Assembly: GCA_977006965.1 (NCBI GenBank)
Contig: OZ345361.1
Span: 124,001-188,000 of the forward strand
DNA: 64,000 bases
Origin: Phymatolithon calcareum
Lineage: Eukaryota > Rhodophyta > Florideophyceae > Hapalidiales
Reading direction: 5' to 3'
Part shown: positions 31,440 to 41,973 of the stretch, one piece after another
Numbering within the stretch: position 1 is the first letter of the stretch
Layout of the letters: every line of letters begins with the position of its first letter
The notes under the pieces: generated by a model
Told to the model about the DNA's origin: nothing
What the model saw: only the letters and a program-made list of their open reading frames with translations
The model's database searches: none
Translations under genes and position numbers: made by a program

Positions 31440-32170
31440 GAATCGGTCTTCACGCAATTGTATTTGTGATGAGTCTAGACTAGACAGTGGTCCGCTAGCA
31501 CTTGGGACAAAAATGTTTCTGGAGTAGCATTGCGTCAAAAAAATAAAACACATTAGCATTTCCATCTCTTCATCCTTCAGATGCATGCTTAAGCGACAAA
31601 ATAACCTTTCTGAAAGCTCACCATATCAGTTAGAAGTTGCCACGGAGTGTCTTTGATCGAATGCATCGCCCGATGGCTTCGACGAGAGTGAACACAGCCA
31701 ATAAATATATGGATGCACTCGCGTTAAATTTGTACAATACAGCGGACGGTCCAAATCAACCGTTCATTCCCAAAATTGGCGAAAGAATATTCCGAGTTGA
31801 CCTCATTAAGGCGGTTGGAAGGCGCTAAATGAAATTCAAATTACTGCCTATTAGTTCGTATGCTCCGCAGCGATGAGACGGGTATTGACAGAGCCTAAAA
31901 ACCAAAATGCCCACATGCCCGGGGATGTTGCGACAGTAGGAAGGTCCTGATTCAATTCCTTCACGAAAAATCACCGTGAAGCGAAGGCACAGTCGATTGG
32001 TCGAATTTTCCAGTACGATACGGCGTGCTGCCTGAGATGCATCTGACAAATAGTTGTCATGCAAGGATAGATGTGTCCGAAAAACCATATGTGTCCTGAC
32101 CTCTTTCTTTCTTAACTCCTGAATGCCGCTATTTAACGCCAGATCTTATCTCAGAGCAACTGTTTCCTGA
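31440..32170. other. region between Argonaute remnant and gypsy-A
   Basis: No gene seen. A 63-residue open frame (31637-31828) has no recognisable motif. Confidence 0.4.
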
Positions 32171-32174
32171 CTGC

Positions 32175-32406
32175 TGTAGACACGCAATGTTACAGAGGTG
32201 TAATGAACGACATTATCACCAACGACCTAGGAGCTCTATAACGTCTATCCACCGACACTGACAACACAGTATCTTGAACGACTCTTCCAAGCCCTATTTA
32301 AGCGGCGATCCTGATTGCATCTTAGACTGAGGCATCGCATCACAGAGACATCACCCCTTTTCAAGATAAACTCCAACCCTTATCTTTTCACTCCCAGTGA
32401 TTACAG
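32175..32406 (+). repeat. gypsy-A 5' LTR (internally deleted)
   Basis: Aligns with the 3' LTR at both ends but lacks the block that follows GACTCTTCCAAG in the 3' copy. Immediately after it, 32405-32435 forms a small near-palindrome centred on CCTGCAGG where a primer-binding site is expected. Confidence 0.8.
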
Positions 32407-32489
32407 AAATTTCTTTCCTGCAGGAGAATTTCTGAGTGTTGAGACGAAGATTGTTCAAGTTTGATTTGGAAATAGATAACCCCTGAACC

Positions 32490-33424
32490 ATGGAAAGTGG
32501 AAGTTTTTCGTCAGCGCAACCTACCGATCGGCAACCAACCACCGCACTATTTCAATCCGTTAGCTACCCGATATTACGAAGTATCGACCCAAGAGTTGTC
32601 ACGAAGTTATTGAAGGAGAGAAAGCGGTACGAAGATGAGGTCAACGAGAAGAAGAAGGAAGTCCCGTCGATGACCGTGGCACCTTTCAAGGTGTCAATCG
32701 ACAGGAGCCTTCTCGAGTCCATGTTCTTTCTAGGAGATTTCAATGAAATATCAAGAGCTGAAACAGCTGGAGCTCTGACATCGAACGACATTCAAAAAAT
32801 TATTGAAGGCTTGGTGTAGAAGAATGAAGACGAAAAGGTACACCCGGAAATCATCGAGAGGGCTCTACAAAGACTTCGAATGCCAATGCACGCCGTACAA
32901 GCGAAGGAAAGGATTATGGAGTTTGCGACAGATTTCTTCTCAATAGTAGAAGAAGCTGGGTACCCGAACTTCAAGCAAAACAATACGAAGCAAACCATAT
33001 CCCGCTTGCAGGATAAGGTTTCCAAACAAGTTTGAAGAAGGTAATGGAAAGACACCTCAAATATCAACAAGAATTGAAGCAGGACCTCAGAGCCTATGTC
33101 TATTTATTGTGCAAGGAAGCTGAAATATTCCAAAGGGCGGAAGGCATGCGCCCTAAGGGTACACCATCAACACCGAAGAAGACGCAAACATCTGGATCCC
33201 AAGTGGACACGAAACCAAAGAAATGGATTATAGTATGTCTTAATCTTCCATGTAAGGCCAAAGGAAAAAAGAACTTTCTAAGGGACTGCGGAGATTGCGA
33301 GGAAGACGAGAAGAAAAGGCTACTGGAGGAACACAAGAAGAATAAAAAGAACCAGAAAGGCGTGAAGAAAGTGTCGAGCCAAAAAGCGACGCGTATCCAA
33401 CAAATACCACACTCATCAAGGTAA
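32490..33424 (+). pseudogene. gypsy-A gag
   Basis: Two pieces, 32490-32819 and 33032-33424, belong to one gag-like frame set broken by stops. The first begins MESGSFSSAQ. The C-terminal piece is Lys/Glu-rich and contains a knuckle-like CLNLPCKAKGKKNFLRDC (Cys-x4-Cys, then Cys). The same knuckle class appears in gypsy-B gag. It would form the particle shell in an intact element. Confidence 0.7.
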
Positions 33425-33435
33425 GATTTGGTGGA

Positions 33436-34080
33436 GTGGAGTCAAGAACGATATGCGCGGACGCGGGTTCAGATATCAATCTGAAGCCTCCGGACCCTTA
33501 TGTAACGTCAATGGAAACCGAGGCCCGAATTGAAACAAAGACGTTCCAAAATGAACGAAAATACGGATTGGCAGCAATTTCCGATTCAGAGAACCAACCT
33601 ATCTATATCTCCTGCAATAAGGAGGTGAAGGTCACAACAGAACTCTTCATGCGCCATGCAAAAACGCTCGCAATACGAGAATTGGTATGGCCGGTTGCAA
33701 ATCAAGAGGTTAAGGAGCCTCTACTTGGACGACCATTACTCGAAGCACTTGGACTGGACACAAAAGGCGTCCTTGAAGCAGCATATAATCGATGTGAAGG
33801 TGCTGTTCAAGCTGATGATCTCATCAATGAAAAGCAGTACTGTGAAGGATCTATTTGCGAGAATCATGTCAGATGGAGTATATCATTCCGACAAGGCCGC
33901 TTATGATTATGATGACGGATCTGACAGTGATGAAGACTGGTTGGACTTGGGTATCGATACCAAGGAGGAGATGGACGAAGCTCTGGCCAAAATGGTGACT
34001 AACTCAGCGGAAGAAGGGCTGTCAAAATCGGGACAGGAGACGTTAAGCGAGATGCTAGAAACGTATCGAGATGTTTTTGA
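33436..34080 (+). pseudogene. gypsy-A aspartic protease and protease-RT linker
   Basis: The active-site motif CADAGSDINL and the flap-distal LLGRPLLEALGLD mark a retropepsin. A frameshift near 33780-33880 moves the frame. The linker is acidic (YDYDDGSDSDEDWLDLG) and runs to LSEMLETYRDVF, which in gypsy elements directly precedes RT. Confidence 0.7.
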
Positions 34081-34780
34081 GGACGACATATCACGGGGCT
34101 TCATCGAACTACGCGACTATACATCACGGGCCGTCATCATGCCACGCGACAATCCATCACGGGGCTTCATCGTGCTGCCAGACGCTTTGTCACGAGGAGT
34201 GTCGTAAGTATCAATAATTTGGAGCGAACGCGGACACCCACACCGATATATCATGTCACAGCACACTCCAATTCTTTGTCATGTATCCACGGCAATTCAT
34301 CTGATTTCATCCTGTTTCCCGAGCTGTAATCAGCGCAATCGCTGATCAGACTGTCTTTATTCATGGTGTCCCTGGTATCGGCGTAGGTCTCAAAGATGAC
34401 CGCATCTGCACGTGCGCACCTAAACGTTCATCTCTACTGAATTCCTTTTTTATGGAAGACGATCGATACCCAGCGAACAAATCTTTTCTTGCATTCCTTT
34501 GTTTCATTCTCTACTCCTGATTTGACATTCCGTTCGCGTGTGCGAGCGCAACGTCAATTCAGATTCTTTCGGCGAGCTCGTCTACTTGTTCAGCATCGGC
34601 TGACAAGAAGTAGTATAAGTAGCTGCCCTCAGTTCTAATAAACTCTCTCGGACAAGGACTTGTCAAACTTCATCAAACAACACTCGCCTCGAAGCAAACC
34701 AACTCTCTCTGCTACAACTGACCGCCGCTTGAACCACTTCGCACAAATGGAGCTTGGAAGTGATGGTTCATCAGTTTTCA
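34081..34780 (+). mobile_element. LTR-like insertion with 33-bp tandem repeats inside gypsy-A
   Basis: The pol frame should run from YRDVF (34080) into FRLRLGNN (34779), but about 700 bp intervene. The first 120 bp are about 3.4 tandem copies of a 33-bp unit (SRGFIELRDYT, SRAVIMPRDNP, SRGFIVLPDAL, SRGVS). Next comes a non-coding stretch starting TGTCGTAAGT with a TATAAGTAG box (34613) and AATAAACTC (34638), the layout of an LTR. I read it as a solo or partial LTR of a third element, ends uncertain. Confidence 0.5.
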
Positions 34781-36600
34781 GATTACGACTTGGAAATAAC
34801 CCGCCTACGAAGGTCGAGCCGATGAAAGTCGAATTGAAGCCCGGCACCACACCAGTGATATGCAAGCAGAGGCGATATACAGCTGATCAACGCGATTTCA
34901 TGTTCAAGTATATGTACTGGCAACTACCCCTGGACGAAGAAGGTCAGAATGCGCACAGTTTCCACACGCTATTTGGGATATTCAAGCCATTACGGACATT
35001 ACAAGACGCGATGAACAGCGGAGCGAATTTTCAATCCCGAGTCGAACCGTGCTTTGTGAGTCCGCGAGAATTTTTGAAGGCATGGCTTGACGATTTTTTT
35101 CTGACGCAAAAACAGAAGCAAGTCCTTTAAATGCATTAAAAGAATGTCTCAAGATTTGTGAATAGAGACAACTCAAAATCAGCGCGAGGAAGTCTGTGCT
35201 ATTCACCAAACAAGTACGTTGGTGTGGTCGAATGATTGATGAACACGGGATGCAATGTGATCCCCGGAGACTCAGAGGCCTCAAGGAGCTACATATGCCC
35301 GAAAATGCAGCAGAGCTATGCCAATACTTACACTGCGTCCAATGGATGGCTTCAAGTATACCTGATTTTGCCCAGCGAAGTCAAGCGCTAGGAAGCATTC
35401 TGGAAACTGCCTACGACAAAGCGGGGTCGCGAAAGAAGACAGCGATTCAAAAATTTTCGTTGGACAGCCTCGGATGGGGATCAGAGAATGAACATTCATT
35501 CAAGTCGTTGCCAGAAACTCTTCGAAATGCAGTAAAGCTATCGCACCGAGACTATGGCAAAGCGATCTGTATATTTACTAACGCCTCGGATGCACATTGG
35601 GTTGCCGTGGTCACGCAATATGATGAGAGTTTTTTATTGCAATTTTTTGAAAGCCCCGCAGTCATACGAATATACGGGCAGGGCTTCCTCAGGTGCTGCC
35701 TTCGCTAGGGCGGCTCTACTCTTATGTCTGGCATTCTATCTGAGACCCTAGCATGTGTTCGGTTGTTTTGATTGCTCTTCGTAGCAGTTTCGAGGCGTCG
35801 CTTCTTCTTTCAGTACAGGTCTCCTTCATGCTGCATACCCTCGATGATGCTTTTGCTGAAGAGCAAAAGGTCATCTAATGCCTTCTAAGTTGCCGCTCTG
35901 TCGTCGTCCTTGAGTTCATAGGCTGACAAGTTGCGATCCAGGGTCTCCATGTGCTGTCTGACTTTGTTTCCGAATCTATCTGCCATCAGTGTGGTAGACA
36001 CTTGGGGAAATCTTCCAAAGGCGTTCTGAACGGCCAGTTTCCTGTGTTTCAGTTGTGGAAATTTGAATATTGCAGGGAGTTCTCTTGTCTTGTCGTACGG
36101 AATTTTCCTCTTTCTCTTTGATTCAAGGTTCTCTCCTTCCTTTTTCAGGAATACTGATCGGAGTTCTTCTGCAGATTGGTTCGCTATTATGTGCTTCATC
36201 GCTTCATCAAACGGTTCTCTGGTAATATGATGAGAGTGAACTGACTAAGGACATATTGCAGCAAAATCATGAGCCGTTGGCATTTCTTGATTCATCTTTC
36301 AAGAGAGCACAAGAACGATGGAGCACATTCGAGAAGGAACCCTATTCCATTTTGAAGTGTTTCCGGAAGCTCGACTACATGCTCGCAGGGGAAGCAAATA
36401 TCAACCTATACGCTGATCACAGGAACCTGCTATTTGCATTTCATCCGATGGCAATGGTACCGACGATTGGCAGCCACGTGATCAGAAAAGTTCAAATATG
36501 GCCGTTTACTTATCGACGTTCTCGTACACAATTGATCATATGGAAGGCGAGCGAAACGTTATGCCTGATATTCTGTCACGGTGGCTGTCCGGGTACAGAG
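34780..36600 (+). pseudogene. gypsy-A reverse transcriptase and RNase H
   Basis: RT pieces: LRLGNNPPTKVEPMKVELKPG, then MYWQLPLDEEGQ, AWLDDFF (catalytic box as WLDD) and VRWCGRMIDEHG. RNase H: KAICIFTNASDAHWVAVVTQYD, then after the nested LINE-C HEPLAFLDSSF, FEKEPYSILKCF and NLYADHRNLL. The LINE-C insertion at 35631-36223 splits RNase H. A deletion removed the palm segment with the first catalytic Asp, so RT would be dead even without the stops. Confidence 0.8.
35631..36223 (-). mobile_element. LINE-C copy in gypsy-A RNase H, 14-bp TSD
   Basis: Perfect TSD AATATGATGAGAGT at 35617-35630 and 36224-36237. On the minus strand it encodes a frame with KIPYDKTRELPAIFKFPQ and GRFPQVSTTL, shared by other LINE-C copies, and ends with the family 3' tail (GAGGAAGCCCTGCCC, GGGGCTTTCAAAAAATTG). 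593 bp, 5'-truncated. Confidence 0.9.
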
Positions 36601-36993
36601 GCAAGAAAGTCATGAGCCACAGGGTTTCTGAAACATCGATGGAAAACAACATCCTGGAATTACCTTTCAGCGAAGATTTTGTGTGGCCAGCAACACAAAT
36701 GATCATCGCAGAACAGAAAAAGAATGAAAAATCAAGGCTGGCAAAAGCGGCAAAGAAAGAAGGGGACCTGTACTATCTCAGAAGACAAGTTTGGATCTCG
36801 GATGAATCAATCGAACTCCAGCTTAAAATTCTGACTGCAGCACATTGCGGTGCTGGTGGACACAGAGGATTCGATTCAACAAGAAGCGCTTTGAAAGAGA
36901 AGTTTTGGTGCGGCTCAATTGTCAGTGATTGCAAGGAGTTCGTGAAGAAGTGCATTCAATGCATCATATCGAAAAGCGGTACCAAGATCCCAC

Positions 36994-37340
36994 TGGTAAG
37001 AGTCGTCCTCATGAGCAACCTGGGAAGATATCAACTGACCAAAGAGGAGATTAATATCACTGAAAAAGCTCTAGACAAGCTACTCTTCTTCACTATCGTC
37101 TTTTACGACGACATGGAATAGACAAGGCGCCAATTGAGGAAATCTGATCAGTGGACCCCAAGCTTTTCCCTCCGCCCTTTTACGGGAGAGTGTTTTTGCA
37201 GCTAGGGCTACGACGTTAACCCGGGTTACAAGTATTTGAATATATGATCGAAGCTACAAAGTAGCTGCTGAAACGCATCTCCCTTGCAGTCTCATGAGTG
37301 TTACTGAGGGCGTTTAATAAATTCCAAATTCAAAAATAAA
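36994..37340 (+). mobile_element. LINE-C copy in gypsy-A integrase (plus), 11-bp TSD
   Basis: TSD CAAGATCCCAC at 36983-36993 and 37341-37351. It encodes the tail GRYQLTKEEINITEKA and YDDME-stop, and ends GGGCGTTTAATAAATTCC. It is very similar to, and inverted relative to, the copy at 37739-38336. Confidence 0.88.
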
Positions 37341-37738
37341 CAAGATCCCACGCCCAATTTCATCGGTATTACACGGAAATGAGCCCAACGAAGTTGTACA
37401 TTTCGATTTTTTGTCCAAGAACTACCGGGCACAAATACCTCTTTGTTATCAAGGACGATTTGTCGTCCTATGTATGGCTCTGTCCATCGGTCGCTGCAAA
37501 TGCGGACACAGCAGCTGAAAAAATGGCACGGTGGATGGTTATGAGCAACTGGGTATCCGACCAAGGATCTCATTTCAAGAACGTTGAAATCTCGCCGATA
37601 TCTACAAAATTAGAAACTCATTCACGTTAACATACTCCCCGTGGGTTAACGAAACCGTGGAAAGAGTAATGCGAACTGTGCTTGCTGCTTGCAACGCTCT
37701 TTTGTTCGAATTGAAACTCGCGCCCCAGGATTGGACTT

Positions 37739-38336
37739 TTTTTGAATTTGGAATTTATTAAACGCCCTCAGTAACACTCATGAGACTGCAAGGGAGATGC
37801 GCTTCAGCAGCTACTTTGTAGCTTCGATCATCTATTCAAATACTTGTAACCCGGCTTAAACGTCGTAGCCCCAGCTGCAAAAACCCTCTCCCGTAGAAAG
37901 GGAGGGAAAAACTTGGGTTCCACTGATCAGATTTCCTCAATTGACGCCTTGTCTATTCCATGTCGTCGTAAAAGACGATAGTGAAGAAGAGTAGCTTGTC
38001 TGGAGCTTTTTCAGTGATATTAATCTCCTCTTTGGTCAGTCGATATCTTCCGAGGTATTCTTCCAGATTGCTCATGAGGATTGGTACAGTATCTCCGAAA
38101 TTGTCTGTGAGAAGTGATGTTCTCATTGGGGGGAACAGACCGAATGCCCACTTTACCGCTATTTGGCGGTGCCGTGTTTTCGGGAGTCTGACAATCGCCG
38201 GAGTAGACCCCGGCAAATCGTAGGGAATTTTTCTCCTTCTGTTGGACTCCGAGACGTCTCCTTCGTCTTTGAAGAGCAAGTCCGCAACGATTTTGCTGAA
38301 ACTCCCTGCTTGAGGAAAGTTAGTGCCGTCTCAAAT
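37739..38336 (-). mobile_element. LINE-C copy in gypsy-A integrase (minus), 14-bp TSD
   Basis: Perfect TSD CCAGGATTGGACTT at 37725-37738 and 38337-38350. On the minus strand it encodes a fuller frame (RKIPYDLPGSTPAIVRLPK, GRYRLTKEEINITEKA) with the same 3' end as the plus copy 400 bp away. Confidence 0.9.
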
Positions 38337-38657
38337 CCAGGATTGGACTTCGGTGGCAGGCATGTTGATGACCATTTTCAACGAATGTCTCCTCAAGAGG
38401 CTTGGTTCCAACACCGATGGAACATACAGAAGTCCGCTTCAAGTCATGACTGGTATCAAGCGAACGCGCTCACAACTAGTCATTGACTGTGAGGCACATG
38501 ATGGGAAGATGAGAAGCATTGAAAAAGAAAGGGCTATGCAATTATTGGAGATTAACGCACTCCAGTCTTCAATCGAGCACATGCACAAAGACGTCGCGGA
38601 AAAAGTCAGCAAGAATCGGTTGAACAAATCAAGCAACACGACATAAACACGAACATC

Positions 38658-39130
38658 GTGAGTCACCAATTTCCATTAGGTGATTTTGTGGTTGTACGTG
38701 TTCCGGACGGCAAGAAGAAGAAGCATAAACTGCAGTTCAAATGGATCGGTCCTAAGCGAGTGACTACAATTGCCAGCGAATTGGTCTACGATGCGACAAG
38801 CATAGTGGATGGGAAAACGGATCGGGTACATGTCAGCAAAATGCAATTGTACCTTGCTGATGTTGACGGAAAAAACGCAAGCATGAGCTGACGAAACAAG
38901 CAGAACACTCTGAGACTAAGTACGAAATGATCGAAAAACTTGTGGATATAAGACAAGCACCAGATGGAATCTTTGTTCAAGTTCAGTGGTCAGGTTCGGC
39001 GGAAAAAAGCGATTGGACGCGGCAGAAGGTAGAAGAACTTCATGAAGATGTATCCGACGAGCTCGCAGCGTTTTGTCCAACACACGCAAGAAAAAGCTCG
39101 CGAAGAAGGCCAAGCAAGCATTGCGAATCA
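38658..39130 (+). pseudogene. gypsy-A integrase C-terminus and chromodomain
   Basis: First an SH3-like integrase tail (QFPLGDFVVVRVPDGKK, QFKWIGPKRVT, DRVHVSKMQLYL), then after a stop a chromodomain (YEMIEKLVDIR, FVQVQWSGSAEKSDW). Chromodomains on chromoviral integrases can direct insertion to modified chromatin. Confidence 0.75.
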
Positions 39131-39163
39131 ATGATTAATACACTCTTCGAGTGTATGGGGACC

Positions 39164-39512
39164 TGCAGACACGCAATGTTGCAGGTGTGTAATGAACGAC
39201 ATTATCACCATCGACCTAGGTGCTCTATAGCGGCTCCTTGTGATCTATCCACCGAAACTGAAAACACAGTATCGTGAAGGACTCTTCCAAGAGGAACCAA
39301 CGGATTTATCGCAGACGCCGACTAACACTTAACGTAATATTAGTCTAGAGTCTGTTACTGCCCCCCCTTTTTTCAGGGTGTGCAATTGCTCGGCCCTGCC
39401 CTATTTGAGCGGCGATCCTGATCGGATTTTAGACTGACGCATCGCATCACAGAGACATCACCACTTTTAAAGATAAACCCCAACCTTTATCTTTTCACTC
39501 CCAGTGATTACA
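39164..39512 (+). repeat. gypsy-A 3' LTR
   Basis: A 349-bp LTR from TGCAGACACGC to GTGATTACA, followed by the TSD copy CTGC. It holds the block missing from the 5' LTR, including a short run of C and T. Confidence 0.85.
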
Positions 39513-39516
39513 CTGC

Positions 39517-40569
39517 GAAGTCGAGAAACATATGGTATCCTTAAACAATTGCTTTTCCATTTTGTGTACCTGTCAGGCATGAGTATGCTCCCTGGTATAA
39601 TAGATACGAGCTGTGCGAGCCGGAACTGAGCAGAGAAAAGCGAGGGCGAAGAAGAACAACGGGCAGATATCGGCGATGACGAAACGATCAAGGAAAAGCT
39701 GTATCAGTACTGCACTACAAAACACGGCTAAGAAAATAAAAATTAACCTGAGCCTCGAGAACAGCCAAAGTATCTTCTTCGATACAGACTTACTCTCTTT
39801 GCTTACCTCAGAACTGAAAAGGTACCCAGGGAAGTTGTTCCATTTGTGTCTCTAAACGCATCTTGCCCACTCTTCAACCTATGAGGTTACGCAGCGCAGT
39901 GACCTGAGCACTATAGTGTATGGCCATAAGATTCGGGGGCTGAGTGGAGAATGCATCTGCTTATTTCGTGCAACACGTTCGACTGTGTTTCATGTGAACA
40001 GTAGAACTGTCCATATTACCACACTCTGCATACTTCTTCATGATTGGATATACTGAGATGTTACTGCTTTGGGGTACTGACATGATAGCCGTTGTTTGTA
40101 CAAACCAATAGAGTCTAGGCACGTAGTTACGATGAGCCATTGACTCATCATCATCGCTCCCATGATTCTGCTTAAGAGTGCATGTCCTGTTCCGGATAAT
40201 GTACTCGGGCAGAGGAACAAGGACAAAAACCCGATACCTGTTTGTTGATTGTAAACTTATTCCATACCTTCGGGTACACCCAGTTCCTGTTCCGCACGGC
40301 TTCGTGCACAACCGCTGATCCGCGGTCTCTTTCGATTACAACTGTTCTACGTTTTCCATTGCATCTGGTACCAAATGCAATCTCCCCTTTTATCTGTTTT
40401 TAATATTTCGCAAAGCGAGAATATGAAGAATCGTATTTTCTCGAGAGTCCGCATGGCTTAACTGAACTGAGGAACCCTAAACATTGTGCTTCCAGAAACA
40501 ATTTCCGTACCTCGTGTCCTCCAAATTCTTGCTGTGCCCGGCTGTCGCAAATTCGAGGTCGGGAATAAT
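39517..40569. other. region without gene
   Basis: No gene seen between gypsy-A and the LTR-like repeat. Short frames lack motifs. Confidence 0.4.
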
Positions 40570-41004
40570 CGCTGTCGAGAAGACAAGAAACATCGGGTCT
40601 CAAGTGGCTCCGTCTCGCACACTGCCGCCTGTTTCTCATAGCAAGACAGTAAATTCGGAGACAGTCTAACTGGCTCGGGATGAACGCCGCTTCATACTCC
40701 AGCGCCGATGACCAGATTCGGAATGGTATAAATGCGACAGCACCCGAGCACAGCATTGTATCGGAAGGCAGTCGGAATAAGAATCACCAAGTCTTGATCG
40801 GCTCAGTGCTCCTTCCGGGAGCACACGGAGAGAAGTGGCTGGTGTAGGCGTCTCGCCATGCCCGGTCCCCGTTTGGGAAACCAGCGGTCATAACGGATCA
40901 CTAAGACTAACTGGTGTGTGGCGACATTCTTGAACAGCACCTGGACCTTTGCGAGGTTCTACAACGCTGAGCGCGCGAAAGGTAATAAAACTCTCTTTGT
41001 TCTG
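40570..41004 (+). repeat. LTR-like repeat, copy 1
   Basis: About 435 bp repeated in inverted orientation at 49563-49998 with high identity. It contains a TATA-like GGTATAAATG (about 40723) and AATAAAAC (about 40984) near its right end, as in an LTR. No internal retrotransposon region adjoins, so it is probably a solo LTR. Exact ends and TSD are not clear. Confidence 0.6.
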
Positions 41005-41074
41005 AACTGTTCATTGCCGTTTCGCGACACCGGCGTGTGTACAAGGGCACCTGGGGCAGTTTAATGGGGATATG

Positions 41075-41934
41075 TGTTGATTTATTTTAAAAGTTCCCAA
41101 GGCCTCTCTTCAAGAGTAACAGGGCCGCTTTTGCACGATTTTCTAAGCTAACGTAGTTTGACTATTCAGTATATACTTGATTCGTATTTCTATCCCAACA
41201 AGTGCTCTAGTGAGCCGCTTACATTCATATTCAATTCCGGGACTAATCTTGGATGAAGCTAGAATGCGTTGGAGCGCGACCAGCTCAATCACGGCTGTGA
41301 CACCAAAGTATGCACCTAGTGCTGATATTCTCCAAAGAGGTGCTCTGTTGAATATCAGCCGTAGGCATCGCAACCGTGTAGAACTTTCTCTTACGCAGAG
41401 ACCCACCGGTAGATTGTTCAAATCAATTGGTATCTCGAGCGATCTTCCCTCTTCTTCCTTTGCCCATAACTCAATTATTTCTTTTCGTCGCCCTTTCTTT
41501 GAGACTGATCCCTCCTCCGCTTTATCGAGAGCTTGCTGCAGATCTTCATATTTCTTGAGGCACTCTATGTGCTTGGTTGTCTCCTTATTGTCTTCATCTC
41601 TCCCAGAATAATCATATGCCTCATCGAAGCGCTTCTTTTGTCTCACTAGACTCTCAGAGAACCTTTCTGCTTAGTGTCTTCTATTCATGGCTGGTGGTTC
41701 CAGTCGGCACAGAACTCGCATTCTACCATGGCAGTGCTGGACATATGTCCCAAAAACATTCTTGAAGAAGAAACCTTCTGCACATTCGATTGCTGATTGT
41801 AATCGCTTTGTCAGTGGCGTCACGTGGAGTGCGTAGTCTCACTTTGCAAAATAAGCGACTTGAGTATTCTAATGCATGTCACAGGCTGAAAGCCTCGAAC
41901 ATTGACTCCAATATCCCACAGTTTGTGTGTGCAC
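41075..41934 (-). mobile_element. LINE-A copy 2, 3' part
   Basis: On the minus strand it encodes GCTHKLWDIGVNVRGFQPVTC and the LINE-A C-terminal domain (EDLQQALDKAEEG, LRCLRLIFNRAPLWRIS, CKRLTRALVG). LINE-B inserted just upstream; the 5' part continues at 46145. Confidence 0.78.
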
Positions 41935-41973
41935 CCCACTGCATTTCTTTCTTTCTTTATTGCGAAAGATCGC

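Larger units (their letters stand above)
36498..38650 (+). pseudogene. gypsy-A integrase
   Basis: A zinc-finger HHCC domain (AHCGAGGHRGFDSTRSAL, FVKKCIQCIIS), then catalytic-core pieces (EVVHFDFLS; DDLSSYVWLCP; WVSDQGSHFKN; NETVERVMRTV), supplying D, D and E. Two LINE-C insertions (36994-37340 and 37739-38336) cut it; removing them with one TSD copy restores contiguous integrase sequence. Further frameshifts are present. Confidence 0.82.
32175..39512 (+). mobile_element. gypsy-A: Ty3/gypsy LTR retrotransposon with chromodomain
   Basis: LTRs at 32175-32406 and 39164-39512 begin TGTAGACACG/TGCAGACACG and end GTGATTACA. A 4-bp TSD, CTGC, flanks the whole (32171-32174, 39513-39516). Internal order: gag with zinc knuckle, aspartic protease, RT, RNase H, integrase, chromodomain. 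Three LINE-C copies and one LTR-like insertion sit inside it. RT lacks its central palm (an internal deletion joins FMFKY to YWQLPL near 34910). Multiple stops and frameshifts make it inactive. The 5' LTR is about 117 bp shorter than the 3' LTR because of an internal deletion. Confidence 0.9.
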
